Origin: Pantoea dispersa
GTDB taxonomy: Bacteria; Pseudomonadota; Gammaproteobacteria; Enterobacterales; Enterobacteriaceae
Length of the DNA stretch: 64,000 nt
NCBI RefSeq assembly: GCF_014155765.1
Contig: NZ_SCKT01000001.1
Span: 558,001-622,000 of the forward strand
Direction: 5' to 3'
The first letter of the stretch is position 1, and each line of letters opens with the position of its first letter. The translations under genes and the position numbers were made by a program. The notes beneath the pieces were generated by a model. That model did not search any database, was not told where the DNA came from, and saw only the letters and a program-made list of their open reading frames with translations. Below are positions 1 through 8,362 of this stretch, one piece after another.

Positions 1-30
1 GTTCACATGGTAACCGTTAAGGAGTATATA

Positions 31-153
31 ATGACCGATCGTCCCGTTCACGGCGACCAGCCGGATTACGATCCGCGTAAAAACAGCCCCGACCAGAAGC
101 CGAAAGATGACGAAACCAGCGCGCCTGAATCCGGGGATAAACAGGCCGAATAA
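31..153 (+). CDS. 40-residue hydrophilic small protein
   Basis: An ATG is preceded by a good Shine-Dalgarno (AAGGAG, six bases upstream), and the frame runs 40 codons to TAA, directly followed by a rho-independent terminator. The product is very polar, rich in Asp, Lys, Pro and Glu, with no membrane segment or cysteine, and is probably disordered. Enterobacteria have many such small stress-associated proteins, but I do not recognise this family. The promoter lies outside the window. The ribosome binding site and terminator are what support it as a real gene. Confidence 0.6.
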   Translation: MTDRPVHGDQPDYDPRKNSPDQKPKDDETSAPESGDKQAE

Positions 154-158
154 ACCAT

Positions 159-186
159 AAACCGCCTTTTCAGGCGGTTTTTTTTG
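159..186. terminator. Rho-independent terminator between convergent genes
   Basis: Inverted repeat AAACCGCC / GGCGGTTT with a six-base loop followed by a run of eight T on the plus strand. The A-rich left flank may let it also act for the phosphoketolase gene on the minus strand. Confidence 0.85.
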
Positions 187-200
187 CGCCCGGGTCGGGT

Positions 201-2552
201 TTAGCCCGGCCACAGCCAGTTACGTACTTCCGGCAGGTCTTCACCGTATTCGCGCACATAGCGATGGTGCTCCGCGATGCGCTGCTGCAGGTCGTCGAGC
301 AATTCAGGATGGCGATCGGCCAGGCCCGGCACATGCAAAATCGCCGCCTGCGCCAGATGATAGCGGTCCAGCTCGTTGAGCACCGTCATATCAAACGGCG
401 TGGTGGTGGTGCCCTCTTCGTTGAAGCCGTGCACGTGGAAATTGGCGTGATTGCTGCGCTGATAGGTCAGACGATGAATCAGGCTGGGATAGCCATGAAA
501 GGCGAAAATTACCGGTTTGTCGCGGGTAAACAGCGCATCGAAATCCTCTTCCGACTTGCCGTGCGGGTGCTGCTGCTGCGTCTGCAGCGCCAGCAGATCC
601 ACCACGTTGACCACGCGAATGCGCAGCGTGGGCAGGTAGTTTCGCAGCAAATCCACCGCCGCCAGCGTCTCCATGGTGGGCACATCGCCAGCACAGGCCA
701 TCACCACGTCCGGCTCGCCGTCATCGCTCGCCCAGCGCCATTCGCCCATACCCGCCTCGCAGTGGGCAATGGCGCTGTCGATGTCCAGCCACTGCGGTGA
801 CGGCTGCTTGCCAGCGACAATCACGTTGATGCGATCCCAGGTGCGCAGACAGTGATCGCCCACCCACAGCAGGGTGTTCGCGTCTGGCGGCAGATAAATG
901 CGCACGATATCCGCCTTTTTGTTCGCCACGTGATCGATAAAACCGGGATCCTGATGGCTGTAACCGTTGTGATCCTGGCGCCAGACATGTGAAGACAACA
1001 GATAGTTGAGCGAGGAGATCGGCTGACGCCAGCCCAGCTTGCGCGTCACCTTCAGCCATTTGGCGTGCTGATTGAACATCGAATCGATGATATGAATAAA
1101 GGCTTCATAGCAGTTAAACAGCCCGTGTCGTCCGGTGAGCAGATAGCCCTCCAGCCAGCCCTGACACTGATGCTCGCTGAGAATTTCCATCACCCGACCG
1201 TCACGCGCCAGCTGCTCATCATACGGTTCGATGTCTGCCATCCAGCTGCGGCTGGTGACGTCAAAGACCGGCGTCAGGCGATTCGAGGCGGTCTCATCTG
1301 GCCCGAACAGACGGAAGTTATCGGCGTTGCGCTGAAAAATCGCGCTGAGGTAGTGGCCGAACTGCTTAGTGGCTTCGCCGCGCTGGCTGCCCGGCGCGCC
1401 GGTGTCGAGCGCAAACTCGCGGATGTCAGGCGTGTTGAGCGTGCGGCGCAGCCGTCCGCCGTTGGCATAGGGTGAGGCGCTCATGCGTTTATCCCCCTGC
1501 GGCGCCAGCGCACGCAGTTCCGGCCTGAGTTTACCCGCCTCGTCAAACAGATCTTCCGGCTGATAGCTGCGCAACCACTGCTCTAACAGCTGACGATGCG
1601 ATGCATCTTCGCGACACGCCGCCACCGGCACCTGGTGCGCGCGCCAGAAATCCTCCACCTTTTTACCGTCCACTTCTTTTGGACCGGTCCAGCCCTTTGG
1701 GCTGCGCAGCACAATCATCGGCCAGCGCGGAATTGTCTGCTGCGCCTGGCCGCTGCGCGCCTGCTGCTGGTACGCAGCAATCTTATCGAACGCATTATCC
1801 AGCGCTGCCGCCATCTGCTGGTGCATGTCGGCCGGCTCGTGCCCGCAGACAAACAGCGGCTCATAACCGTAACCGCTGAACAGCTGCTGCAGATCGTCAT
1901 CACTGCTGCGCCCCAGCAGCGTCGGGTTAGCAATTTTGTAGCCGTTCAGATGCAGAATGGGTAGCACTGCACCATCACGCTGCGGATTGAGGAATTTGAT
2001 GCCGTGCCAGCTGGCGGCAAGCGGCCCGGTTTCGGCTTCGCCGTCACCAATCACGCAGGGTACGATCAGCTGCGGATGATCGAAAACCGCGCCAAACGCA
2101 TGCGACAGCGAATAGCCCAGCTCGCCGCCTTCATTAATCGAGCCCGGCGTTTCTGGTGCCGCATGGCTGGGAATACCTCCGGGAAACGAAAACTGCTTAA
2201 ACAGGCGCTGCATACCGGCGGCATCTTCACTGACGTGCGGATAGATTTCGCTGTAGCTGCCTTCGAGCCAGCTGTTCGCCACCATCCCCGGCCCGCCGTG
2301 CCCCGGGCCGCAGACGTACAGCAGATCCACCTCGCGCTGGCGGATGATGCGGTTGAGGTGCGCATAGATAAAGTTCAGGCCGGGCGTCGTGCCCCAGTGG
2401 CCGAGCAGACGTGGCTTGATATGCCCGGGCTGCAGTGGTTCGCGTAACAGCGGATTGGCCATCAGGTAGATTTGCCCGACGGACAGATAATTGGCGGCGC
2501 GCCAGTAGCGATCGATCAGCGCCAGTTCATCGGCGGCACTCGGATTGGTCAT
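201..2552 (-). CDS. xfp: Phosphoketolase (xylulose-5-phosphate/fructose-6-phosphate)
   Basis: A 783-residue thiamine-diphosphate enzyme that cleaves xylulose-5-P (and often fructose-6-P) with phosphate to acetyl phosphate plus an aldose phosphate. The N-terminal ThDP domain shows GHGGPG at residues 84-89 and the GDGEAETGP diphosphate/Mg motif at 169-177. The length fits the family (about 790-830). The ATG start has an AAAGGAG ribosome binding site about ten bases upstream. It is monocistronic and ends at a shared terminator. It would give a route from pentose phosphates to acetyl phosphate bypassing lower glycolysis. Substrate preference cannot be read from the sequence. Confidence 0.95.
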   Translation of the reverse strand: MTNPSAADELALIDRYWRAANYLSVGQIYLMANPLLREPLQPGHIKPRLLGHWGTTPGLNFIYAHLNRIIRQREVDLLYVCGPGHGGPGMVANSWLEGSYSEIYPHVSEDAAGMQRLFKQFSFPGGIPSHAAPETPGSINEGGELGYSLSHAFGAVFDHPQLIVPCVIGDGEAETGPLAASWHGIKFLNPQRDGAVLPILHLNGYKIANPTLLGRSSDDDLQQLFSGYGYEPLFVCGHEPADMHQQMAAALDNAFDKIAAYQQQARSGQAQQTIPRWPMIVLRSPKGWTGPKEVDGKKVEDFWRAHQVPVAACREDASHRQLLEQWLRSYQPEDLFDEAGKLRPELRALAPQGDKRMSASPYANGGRLRRTLNTPDIREFALDTGAPGSQRGEATKQFGHYLSAIFQRNADNFRLFGPDETASNRLTPVFDVTSRSWMADIEPYDEQLARDGRVMEILSEHQCQGWLEGYLLTGRHGLFNCYEAFIHIIDSMFNQHAKWLKVTRKLGWRQPISSLNYLLSSHVWRQDHNGYSHQDPGFIDHVANKKADIVRIYLPPDANTLLWVGDHCLRTWDRINVIVAGKQPSPQWLDIDSAIAHCEAGMGEWRWASDDGEPDVVMACAGDVPTMETLAAVDLLRNYLPTLRIRVVNVVDLLALQTQQQHPHGKSEEDFDALFTRDKPVIFAFHGYPSLIHRLTYQRSNHANFHVHGFNEEGTTTTPFDMTVLNELDRYHLAQAAILHVPGLADRHPELLDDLQQRIAEHHRYVREYGEDLPEVRNWLWPG

Positions 2553-2644
2553 GCCCTCTTCTCCTTTGGTTAGCCATCAGTTAACCCTAATAGAGGATAG
2601 GCGATGCTGCGAGCCAGACGGTATTTCTGCACTGTCGCTATTAG

Positions 2645-2688
2645 CCGCTGCGCTTATTCAATCTTTCACGAAAATATAAGCGCAGCGG
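2645..2688. repeat. Inverted pair of a 13-bp motif (CCGCTGCGCTTAT)
   Basis: CCGCTGCGCTTAT at 2645-2657 and its exact complement at 2676-2688 form a perfect 13-bp inverted repeat with an 18-base spacer. It lies in the divergent gap between xfp and the next gene. Further copies occur at 3113 (12 of 13, inverted), 4869 and 5384. There is no U-tract, so it is not an obvious terminator. It could be an operator pair or a small repetitive element. Confidence 0.6.
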
Positions 2689-2833
2689 TAAAAGCTGTAC
2701 ACGTTAATATTTTTTTCATTTTGTGCACTATTTAATGGGTCGTGACCCGCAAAACTGGCGCTTTTTCACTTTTGGTCTATTGTGCCTTTACAGGTAATAC
2801 CAGTAGAAAATAGAAAAATAAAAGGATCCTAAA

Positions 2834-3133
2834 ATGGACTATAAAATGTTCGCTAACCGACTGCAGCAGTGGCCGCAGTTACATTTTACGGCGATTGAAC
2901 TGCAGCAACGCGAGATGGCCTGCGAGATCTACGCCACGGCGGCTGAGCACCAGACCATGAGCCAGCTGTTTATTTGTCGCGTCAGTGATGAAAAAAATGC
3001 GCAGGAATTAATCAGGCAGTATCGCAGCTGGCTGCATAAATTTAATCTCGGTCGCAGCAGGCGCGATAATTCCCGCCCGCCGCGCAGCGTGTCGGTGAAT
3101 GTTCCGGGCGCAATAAGCGCAGCGCTAAAATAG
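2834..3133 (+). CDS. Hypothetical 99-residue protein
   Basis: The ATG start is preceded by AAAAGGA. The product is a soluble, mixed alpha/beta-looking protein with a basic C-terminal tail rich in Arg and Ser (about residues 75-99). It has no signal peptide or membrane segment. I do not recognise a family. The upstream 280 bases are A/T-rich and carry the 13-bp inverted repeat. A fifth, 12-of-13 copy of that motif falls within the last codons of this gene. It stands next to the small-protein cluster ycgZ-ymgA-ariR, so a stress or surface-lifestyle role is possible but unsupported. Confidence 0.6.
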   Translation: MDYKMFANRLQQWPQLHFTAIELQQREMACEIYATAAEHQTMSQLFICRVSDEKNAQELIRQYRSWLHKFNLGRSRRDNSRPPRSVSVNVPGAISAALK

Positions 3134-3326
3134 AGTTATCGGCATGCTTAACCATTTTTTAGTTGCATGAATCTGCTACAGCAGCGTATTACTATTCGCG
3201 CAGCGTGATAACGCCTGGCAATCTGTCTGACGAATAACCTGGGCCATTTTCACTGACAGCAGAAAAAGGTGTTGAGTTGTTATCACCTGTGCAACACTGT
3301 ACGGATATACAAGTCCCGGAGGTGAC

Positions 3327-3527
3327 GTGAAACAAGTTAACCGTCCTGCACCGGATCTGTATGCGCTGATAGGCATCGCGGTGACGGAATTTATCAGGGA
3401 AGGTAGCGTATTCAGGATACATGACGTGACGCAGGTGCTGCATACGATGAAAGCAGAAGCGCGTGATGAGGATTTCCGGCATCGCTGCGATGCCGCAATA
3501 AGGCTACTGGCAGATCTTATGCACTGA
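3327..3527 (+). CDS. Small YmgA/AriR-like protein
   Basis: Starts at GTG behind a strong GGAGGTGA and encodes 66 residues. The pattern of a short N-terminal helix, then EFIREG, then a second helix with VLHTMKAEARDEDFRHR and a final helix resembles the helical layout of YmgA at 3879-4169. In particular, a Leu-x-x-Met-(K/Q) segment is followed by acidic residues and a last amphipathic helix. I therefore read it, with caution, as a further member of the same small-protein group on the opposite strand. It converges on ariR across a shared hairpin. Confidence 0.6.
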   Translation: MKQVNRPAPDLYALIGIAVTEFIREGSVFRIHDVTQVLHTMKAEARDEDFRHRCDAAIRLLADLMH

Positions 3528-3532
3528 ACCGA

Positions 3533-3550
3533 TCCCCGCCTGCGCGGGGA
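3533..3550. terminator. Hairpin between convergent small genes
   Basis: TCCCCGC / GCGGGGA, seven perfect pairs around a four-base loop, exactly between the stop codons of the 66-residue gene and ariR. It lacks a T-run on either side, so it is probably a weak or RNA-stabilising terminator. Confidence 0.5.
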
Positions 3551-3558
3551 CCACTACC

Positions 3559-3825
3559 TCAGGCGTCGTCTGGCGTATAACCCACCACAATTTCCAGCGT
3601 TCTGCGCAGCACACTTGCCTGCGCTTCGTCCTGTGTCGCTTCCAGCGCCATAATCAGACATAGAATGATGGATTTGTTACTGACGCGGCCTTCGCTGGCC
3701 AGCACGCTACGAATGACATCATTCAGTACCGCGGCCTCTTCACTCAATGCCACTCCGGCATCGCGAAAATGCGCCGCCAGTTCCGTGTCCGGCAGCGCAG
3801 AATAGAGAGAGTGATTCTCCGACAT
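3559..3825 (-). CDS. ariR: Biofilm/acid-resistance regulator AriR (YmgB)
   Basis: 88 residues, the same length as E. coli AriR. The central segment EEAAVLNDVI, the NKSIILCLI motif and the C-terminal RRTLEIVVGYTPDDA align without gaps to my memory of E. coli AriR. AriR is a small dimeric all-helical protein that affects biofilm formation and acid survival and can bind DNA. It is the last gene of a ycgZ-ymgA-ariR run on the minus strand, as in E. coli. There the operon is repressed by the MerR-family regulator BluR and released by BluF in blue light; neither gene is in this window. Confidence 0.88.
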   Translation of the reverse strand: MSENHSLYSALPDTELAAHFRDAGVALSEEAAVLNDVIRSVLASEGRVSNKSIILCLIMALEATQDEAQASVLRRTLEIVVGYTPDDA

Positions 3826-3878
3826 CGTTCTTTTCCCGTACTGTGAGCAATACAGTCAGATTATAATTTAACGGTCAG

Positions 3879-4169
3879 TCAGTGCTTGCGGCTGCCGCCA
3901 CCCTGACCGTTGTGGCCAAACAGCGGATGCACATTATCGCGATCCGATTGTTCGCCACGCCGCTTTTGTCCAGCCGTCATGCTCGACCGGACTTCATCGA
4001 TTGCAGTGCGAATCGCAGCCGCCTGCGCATCATCGCTGGCCTGCTGCTGCATAATGTGGAGCTCATCAAGCAACGCCTGGGTGGTGACCGGCCCGGAGCG
4101 CTGCAGCAGCGTTAACGCCGCTTCGCCGATGATCTCATCAATAAGAGTCTGGTGTTCTCTTCTGTTCAT
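3879..4169 (-). CDS. ymgA: YmgA-family small protein
   Basis: 96 residues. It has the YmgA layout: EIIGEAALTLLQ, then a helix ending ELHIMQQQ, then DDAQAAAIRTAIDEV, and a polar tail with Arg, Asp, Asn and Gly. In E. coli YmgA lies between YcgZ and AriR, exactly its place here, and modulates the Rcs phosphorelay and colanic acid output. The Shine-Dalgarno is weak, consistent with translation inside an operon. Identity is by position and pattern; sequence conservation is modest. Confidence 0.78.
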   Translation of the reverse strand: MNRREHQTLIDEIIGEAALTLLQRSGPVTTQALLDELHIMQQQASDDAQAAAIRTAIDEVRSSMTAGQKRRGEQSDRDNVHPLFGHNGQGGGSRKH

Positions 4170-4333
4170 AACATAATAAATCTCTGCATGCTGCCTGCCC
4201 CGACCGGGAACGCGACAGAAAAACAGCGCCGCTATCCTGCGGCGCGATACAGCCCGTCACAAGTCATACATGCAGTGATACGTTATCAGAATGGCGTTTT
4301 CGTGTGTACAACCTGGACGCTTTCGCTTCGCTC

Positions 4334-4579
4334 TCAGCTCTCGCGTTCAAATAGCAGGCCAATCAGCTGGTGATAATGGTGCTCTTCTTCCGTGGTAGAA
4401 GCGAGCTCCAGACGACGCAGCAGCTTAGTACACAGCGATTTACGGTTCAGATTACGGCCTTCACGCAGGATTTCGACCACGACCTGGCCCAGCGTCTCCT
4501 GCTGCGAAGGCAGCGTGGCTTTGCTAAAATAGTTGGCAATCGCCTCGACTGAGTTCGGAGTGTATCCGTTCTGGCGCAT
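4334..4579 (-). CDS. ycgZ: YcgZ-family regulatory protein
   Basis: 81 residues (E. coli YcgZ: 78). Conserved stretches are EAIANYFSKATL, QQETLGQVVVEIL, GRNLNRKSLC and HYHQLIGLLFE. It is the first gene of the ycgZ-ymgA-ariR operon, which in E. coli is induced in the cold and by blue light through BluR/BluF and acts on the Rcs system. A GGGAGT ribosome binding site precedes the ATG. About 50-75 bases upstream lie two TGTACA half-sites suited to a MerR/MlrA-type regulator. Confidence 0.9.
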   Translation of the reverse strand: MRQNGYTPNSVEAIANYFSKATLPSQQETLGQVVVEILREGRNLNRKSLCTKLLRRLELASTTEEEHHYHQLIGLLFERES

Positions 4580-4628
4580 AAGTGACTCCCGTTAACATTA
4601 AATTGTCAGAAAAATGTTCTGGCTAAGT

Positions 4629-4654
4629 TGTACAAGTTTTTCAAAATCTGTACA
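4629..4654 (-). promoter_or_regulatory. Paired TGTACA half-sites upstream of ycgZ (MerR/BluR-type operator candidate)
   Basis: TGTACA occurs at 4629-4634 and 4649-4654, with a 20-bp centre-to-centre distance, about two helical turns. The first sits in the longer palindromic TTGTACAA. MlrA and BluR-like regulators of the MerR family are known to use TGTACA-containing half-sites, and BluR controls ycgZ in E. coli. The regulator assignment is inference. Confidence 0.5.
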
Positions 4655-4868
4655 AGAGGATAAACAAGAGAATGGGGTTTTTTTGTTGCAAAAAGTGCTA
4701 CCGAAAAGTTATTAACCCATGCATAAATTGAAATTTTTTAACATCGCCAACGCCCGATCAGGTCCACATTAATAATGAGTCGATAACGTATCGCTTCGTT
4801 ATCAGTGCCACCTAATCTGCCTGTTACTTATTTCCTCTCGCGCTAACAATCGTTATTGGTGGTTGCAG

Positions 4869-4881
4869 CCGCTGCGCTTAT
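4869..4881 (+). repeat. Copy of 13-bp motif CCGCTGCGCTTAT
   Basis: Exact copy of the motif found as an inverted pair at 2645-2688 and again at 5384. It lies between ycgZ and the KGG gene. Confidence 0.6.
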
Positions 4882-5052
4882 CAGATATTACCGCACGTCA
4901 TTTTTTCGTTCCCTGCAGCACGGCAGCTGGTGATATAAAATGCGTGCGGCGCAATGGACCACTCCCTGAATTGCGCCGCTGCGTTACCGATTAAGCCGCC
5001 TCAGGGTAGCTTAACTGATTACGCTGACTGCATTTATATTAAAGAAGGCGGT

Positions 5053-5238
5053 TTAAGCTTCCGCCGCTGCGGTTTTGCCGCGACGACTTACTTTTCCACC
5101 GCGTCTGCCCGCTTCTACTGCCCTTTCAGGACAGTTTTTAAAATTCCCGCTGCTGACGCTGCCGCCTTTTTTACCCGCTTCGCGAGCACGCTCGGTATTT
5201 TCTGCAAAATTACCTGCACCACCACGTCGTTGTGTCAT
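5053..5238 (-). CDS. KGG-repeat stress protein (YciG-like)
   Basis: 61 residues with two tandem repeats of the KGG/GsiB type: GNFAENTERAREAGKKGG (residues 9-26) and a second ending EAGRRGG. Each unit is Gly-Asn-Phe, an acidic/basic helix, then (K/R)(K/R)GG. Such proteins are small, hydrophilic and RpoS-linked in enterobacteria (YciG). The C-terminus is Lys/Arg/Ala rich. The start is supported by GGGGTGA. It is a paralogue of the gene at 7537-7704 and probably monocistronic; its upstream region holds a 13-bp motif copy. Confidence 0.85.
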   Translation of the reverse strand: MTQRRGGAGNFAENTERAREAGKKGGSVSSGNFKNCPERAVEAGRRGGKVSRRGKTAAAEA

Positions 5239-5383
5239 ATGTCACCCCATTGATAAAAATAATTAAGTAGTTAAACGACAGAATATCTCCACACAGGAAC
5301 AATATGGATGGGATTGGAGATAAAACAACATTTAATATGCATATTTGCGCTGACAAAAAGCCATGCGCAAATGGTTATTTTCA

Positions 5384-5396
5384 CCGCTGCGCTTAT
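5384..5396 (+). repeat. Copy of 13-bp motif CCGCTGCGCTTAT
   Basis: Exact copy, about 150 bp upstream of the minus-strand KGG gene. A TTGTACAA sequence follows at 5430-5437, so the two motif types occur together here as they do near ycgZ. Confidence 0.6.
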
Positions 5397-5514
5397 AGCG
5401 GGTTGCTTGTAAAGATTTTTTTTTCAAACTTGTACAAAATAATTTTAGTGGTATAAAATCAATTAATTAACAAAAGTGTGATCTTTATCACAAACAAGTA
5501 TTGAGAGATTGTTG

Positions 5515-5976
5515 CTATTTTTCAGTTTTATCTGAATTTTCCGGGATGATGGAAATATGACCGCTCACTTCCAGCACCGCGTATTTAATTTGATCGATGC
5601 GTTCCAGCCCCTGACCTGAACGCGCGGCCTCGAGGATATCTTCCCGACTGATGCCCGACATTTTTAGCCGCTGCGTTAATATCCGGCCATGCTCCACCAA
5701 AATCAGCGGTCCTCCCTCCGCCATTTGTTCGAATAGCGGAAAGCGCGCTTTGAGTTTGCCCAGCACAATATCAATAGTGATTAAGGTGATGATGGTGAGG
5801 CTGGCACCGGTAACGGAAAAGTCATCACCCAGCAATGCCTGCTGTGTGGCTTCGCTAATAATCAGCAGCAGAATCAAATCGAATGAGGTCATTTGCAGCA
5901 GTGTGCGTCGACCGGCAATTTTAAATACCACCATTAACAACAGATAAATGGCGGCTGCGCGTAATACCGTTTCCAT
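5515..5976 (-). CDS. YetF/YcaP-type membrane protein (DUF421)
   Basis: 153 residues. Two to three N-terminal hydrophobic segments (about residues 5-20, 30-48 and 55-75) are followed by a cytoplasmic alpha/beta domain with GPLILVEHGRI, typical of the DUF421/YetF C-terminal domain. It is somewhat shorter than the 220-230 residue members, close to E. coli YcaP-like proteins. The start has AAGGAGA. It lies 12 bp after the 168-residue gene and is probably co-transcribed with it. The molecular function of the family is unresolved; envelope stress or germination roles are reported in Bacillus. Confidence 0.8.
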   Translation of the reverse strand: METVLRAAAIYLLLMVVFKIAGRRTLLQMTSFDLILLLIISEATQQALLGDDFSVTGASLTIITLITIDIVLGKLKARFPLFEQMAEGGPLILVEHGRILTQRLKMSGISREDILEAARSGQGLERIDQIKYAVLEVSGHISIIPENSDKTEK

Positions 5977-5988
5977 AACGCTCTCCTT

Positions 5989-6495
5989 TTATGGGTAAAT
6001 CCACTGCGATACCTTTACCGGTACCTGATGATTGACGTGCACGCTTAGCGCAACCCGTCCCGCCGCCTGCGGCTGAATCCCCAGCCAGATCACATGACCT
6101 TCTGCCGCCTCGCTGGCGTAAGTAAGCTGCAGCGTGTTATCCCGCGTGATGGCCTGCTGTGGCTGTGGCTGTAGCGTCTGGATCTGCAAATCGTCTAACG
6201 CGCCGCTGCCTAGCGTGACGGTGAAATGCTCGCCGCTCTGCGGTGCCACGCGAATCCGCAGGTTCATATTGCTGTCGATGCGACCAAAACGTTCATAGCG
6301 AATGCTGACGGAACCATCAGCCGACTGCGCCTGCCCGTCGCTTAATATGCCTTTGGAAAACAACCCGCAGGCACCCAGGATCACAATCACCATTAGCACG
6401 TATTCACCGATACGCTGTATAACGCTCTCCCTGCGTTGCCAGCGCATATCCTCCTGCACCGGATAATCACGGCTGGCTAACTCATCTTTCTTCAT
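5989..6495 (-). CDS. Membrane-anchored protein of unknown function
   Basis: 168 residues: a polar N-terminus of about 28 residues, one transmembrane helix (about 32-49), then an extracytoplasmic beta-rich domain. The orientation with Arg/Lys before the helix fits N-in, C-out. It is first gene of a two-gene operon with the YetF-like protein (12-bp gap). The ribosome binding site is GAGGAATAAC. I do not recognise the family; the constant pairing suggests the periplasmic domain works with the DUF421 protein, which is inference. Confidence 0.7.
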   Translation of the reverse strand: MKKDELASRDYPVQEDMRWQRRESVIQRIGEYVLMVIVILGACGLFSKGILSDGQAQSADGSVSIRYERFGRIDSNMNLRIRVAPQSGEHFTVTLGSGALDDLQIQTLQPQPQQAITRDNTLQLTYASEAAEGHVIWLGIQPQAAGRVALSVHVNHQVPVKVSQWIYP

Positions 6496-6727
6496 GGTGT
6501 TATTCCTCTTGCAGTTAATTAGCTGACATCATGTCGCTCCGGTTATTCCCTCTTCGTTCTGAATTTTAAGCTTAGCGGTAAACGCCGGGAGCTTCGGTAA
6601 CAGTTTAATTCGGCTGAGCAGCGGTGCAGAAATTACTCCTATAATTCGGATGCACGCCGCTGGCAATGCATATGAGCAGCGGCAGAGACGGCGTTTATTA
6701 ATTTCACTCTGACAAGGGATACAGAAT

Positions 6728-7219
6728 ATGGATGAAGAACTGGTTAATTTAGCGACCGAAGTGGGTAATAAATTACTGGCCGCCGGCCTGAGCGTCACCA
6801 CCGCCGAATCCTGCACCTCTGGCTGGGTCGGTTCCGCGCTGGCGGCCGCCAGCGACAGTAGCCGCTTTTACAGCAGTGGCTTTATTACTTACACCAATCA
6901 GGCGAAGCAGCGCGTGCTGGGCGTCAGCGCAGAGACGCTGGCGCGTGATACCGCCGTCAGTGAAGCCGCGGTACGGGAGATGGCCTGCGGCGCGAAAAAG
7001 CTCTCCGGGGATACGCTGGCTATTGCCGTCAGTGGCTATGCCGGCCCGGACGGCGGTGAGGACGGCACGCCAGCCGGCACCGTGTGGTTTGCATGGTGTC
7101 TGGCAGATGGCAGCGTGCACACCAGCCGGCAGTGGTTTTCAGGTGAAGGTGAAGAAGTGGTGCGCAAAGCAACCCTTTTTAGTCTGGCGGAATTGAACCG
7201 TCTGCTCGACGCTATTTAG
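6728..7219 (+). CDS. CinA C-terminal-type amidohydrolase (PncC/YdeJ family)
   Basis: 163 residues, the standalone CinA C-terminal domain. Family motifs are TTAESCTSG (residues 23-31, with the catalytic Ser and Cys region), SGFITYTNQAK and AVSGYAGPDGG. PncC members deamidate nicotinamide mononucleotide to nicotinate mononucleotide in pyridine nucleotide recycling; the YdeJ subgroup has lower or unknown activity. Start: AAGGGA upstream of the ATG. Monocistronic. I cannot separate PncC from YdeJ by eye. Confidence 0.85.
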   Translation: MDEELVNLATEVGNKLLAAGLSVTTAESCTSGWVGSALAAASDSSRFYSSGFITYTNQAKQRVLGVSAETLARDTAVSEAAVREMACGAKKLSGDTLAIAVSGYAGPDGGEDGTPAGTVWFAWCLADGSVHTSRQWFSGEGEEVVRKATLFSLAELNRLLDAI

Positions 7220-7536
7220 CGCCGCTTCGCCGTTCAATGATTAAACGTAAATAAATAAGCCGGGCGGATAAAATTCCCACCGGAGGAAAATGTGTTGAGC
7301 ATAAATAATCATCAGGCGGGTTAAAAGCGAGACCGTAATATAGACCGGCTCGCTAAAAATAGCGTGGTTATTTTACACCACAATCTCCAGCCTTCTCATT
7401 AATATAGCGTTAGCGAGGCGTGAAAAATATAACCGTCGCGCTTGTCAGTGAGGCAGCCTGCATTAGTATTAAGTGTGCAAAACATGCATGGCGGCAGATG
7501 CGTCATGTTATTTATTACTCATCACGAGGTAATAGT
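7220..7536. other. 317-bp intergenic region upstream of the yciGFE-katN operon
   Basis: No supported gene. It has an imperfect hairpin AGCGAG-x-CCG / CGG-x-CTCGCT around 7328-7356 and A/T-rich stretches that probably include the yciG promoter. A reading frame runs into yciG from 7420, but it has no good ribosome binding site and is an unlikely N-terminal extension. Confidence 0.5.
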
Positions 7537-7704
7537 ATGACAGAGCATAGAGGCGGTTCAGGTAATTTCGCAGAAGACAAAGAGAAAGCATCTGAAGCGG
7601 GTAAAAAAGGCGGACAAAACAGCGGCGGTAATTTCAAAAACGACCGTGAGAAAGCGTCCGAAGCCGGCAAAAAAGGCGGACAGAATAGCCATCGCGATTC
7701 CTGA
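7537..7704 (+). CDS. yciG: YciG, KGG-repeat stress protein
   Basis: 55 residues, two almost identical repeats: GNFAEDKEKASEAGKKGGQN and GNFKNDREKASEAGKKGGQN. The start was placed at the ATG preceded by ACGAGG; it gives the typical MTEHRGGSGNF N-terminus. In Salmonella yciG heads the RpoS-dependent yciGFE-katN operon, the same order seen here. yciG function is poorly defined; KGG proteins are linked to stress survival and motility. The 150-bp gap to yciF may include a second promoter. Confidence 0.9.
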   Translation: MTEHRGGSGNFAEDKEKASEAGKKGGQNSGGNFKNDREKASEAGKKGGQNSHRDS

Positions 7705-7861
7705 TGCGCTGTAACGCAGAGTAAGGAATGTCTCGGAGCAGGGAATGCTCCGTCATCAACAGGATGACAGGGATTTATTGCTTCGTTTCATTCCCTCTCT
7801 TAATCGCGTTATCACTTAATGGCTTCAGCCTCCCGTTAATCACCGATTCGGAGAATATTCC

Positions 7862-8335
7862 ATGAAAGTTAAATCGCTACTCGATCTTTTTATTCACGAT
7901 CTTTCGGACGTTTACAGCGCGGAGAAACAGATCACCCGTGCGTTACCCAAACTGGTCCGGGCAGCCTCCGATGAAAGTTTAAAAAACGCTTTTCAGCAAC
8001 ATCTGGAAGAGACCCAGGGACAAATTGAGCGCCTCGATCAGGTCGTAGAGAGCCACGATGAGCTGCGTATCATGCGTATGAAGTGCCATGCGCTGGAAGG
8101 CCTGGTAGAAGAAGCGCAGGAGCTGATTGAATCCACCGAAGCCGGCCCGGTGCGCGATGCTGGCCTGATCGGCGCGGCGCAGAAGGTTGAGCACTATGAA
8201 ATCGCCACCTACGGCACGCTGGTGGCCATGGCGAAAAAGCTGGAGCTCAACCAGGCCGCAGAGCTGCTGGCCGCCACATTAGCCGAAGAAAAATCCACCG
8301 ATGAAAAACTCACGGATATCGCGGAAAAGCAGTAA
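7862..8335 (+). CDS. yciF: YciF, ferritin-like DUF892 protein
   Basis: 157 residues, a four-helix ferritin-like protein of the YciF/YciE (DUF892) family. It begins with the usual LLDLFIHDLSDVYSAEKQI motif and has carboxylate and His residues in helices (EETQ, KVEHYEIATYGTL, EEKSTDEKL) that bind a di-iron site in E. coli YciF. The ATG start has GGAG. It lies between yciG and yciE in a stress operon; the role is probably metal/oxidative stress handling. Confidence 0.93.
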   Translation: MKVKSLLDLFIHDLSDVYSAEKQITRALPKLVRAASDESLKNAFQQHLEETQGQIERLDQVVESHDELRIMRMKCHALEGLVEEAQELIESTEAGPVRDAGLIGAAQKVEHYEIATYGTLVAMAKKLELNQAAELLAATLAEEKSTDEKLTDIAEKQ

Positions 8336-8362
8336 CGCGACTGCCGTACAACGGAGGTATAT

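Larger units (their letters stand above)
4580..5052. other. 473-bp intergenic control region upstream of ycgZ
   Basis: No supported gene. The ycgZ side carries the TGTACA pair. The middle has an inverted repeat GATAACG / CGTTATC (4782-4788 and 4797-4803) and a copy of the 13-bp motif (4869-4881). The rest is A/T-rich. The opposite end abuts the 3' end of the KGG gene. Confidence 0.6.

Noticed and set aside
264-2447. Several plus-strand frames of up to 178 codons inside the phosphoketolase gene
   Set aside because: They lie antisense to a well-conserved enzyme, lack ribosome binding sites and have shadow-like composition.
6529-6816. Minus-strand frame of 95 codons across the start of the CinA-like gene
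   Set aside because: Overlaps the start and ribosome binding site of a conserved gene and has no recognisable features.
7420-7536. N-terminal extension of yciG
   Set aside because: The inner ATG has a proper ribosome binding site and gives the conserved KGG-family N-terminus.
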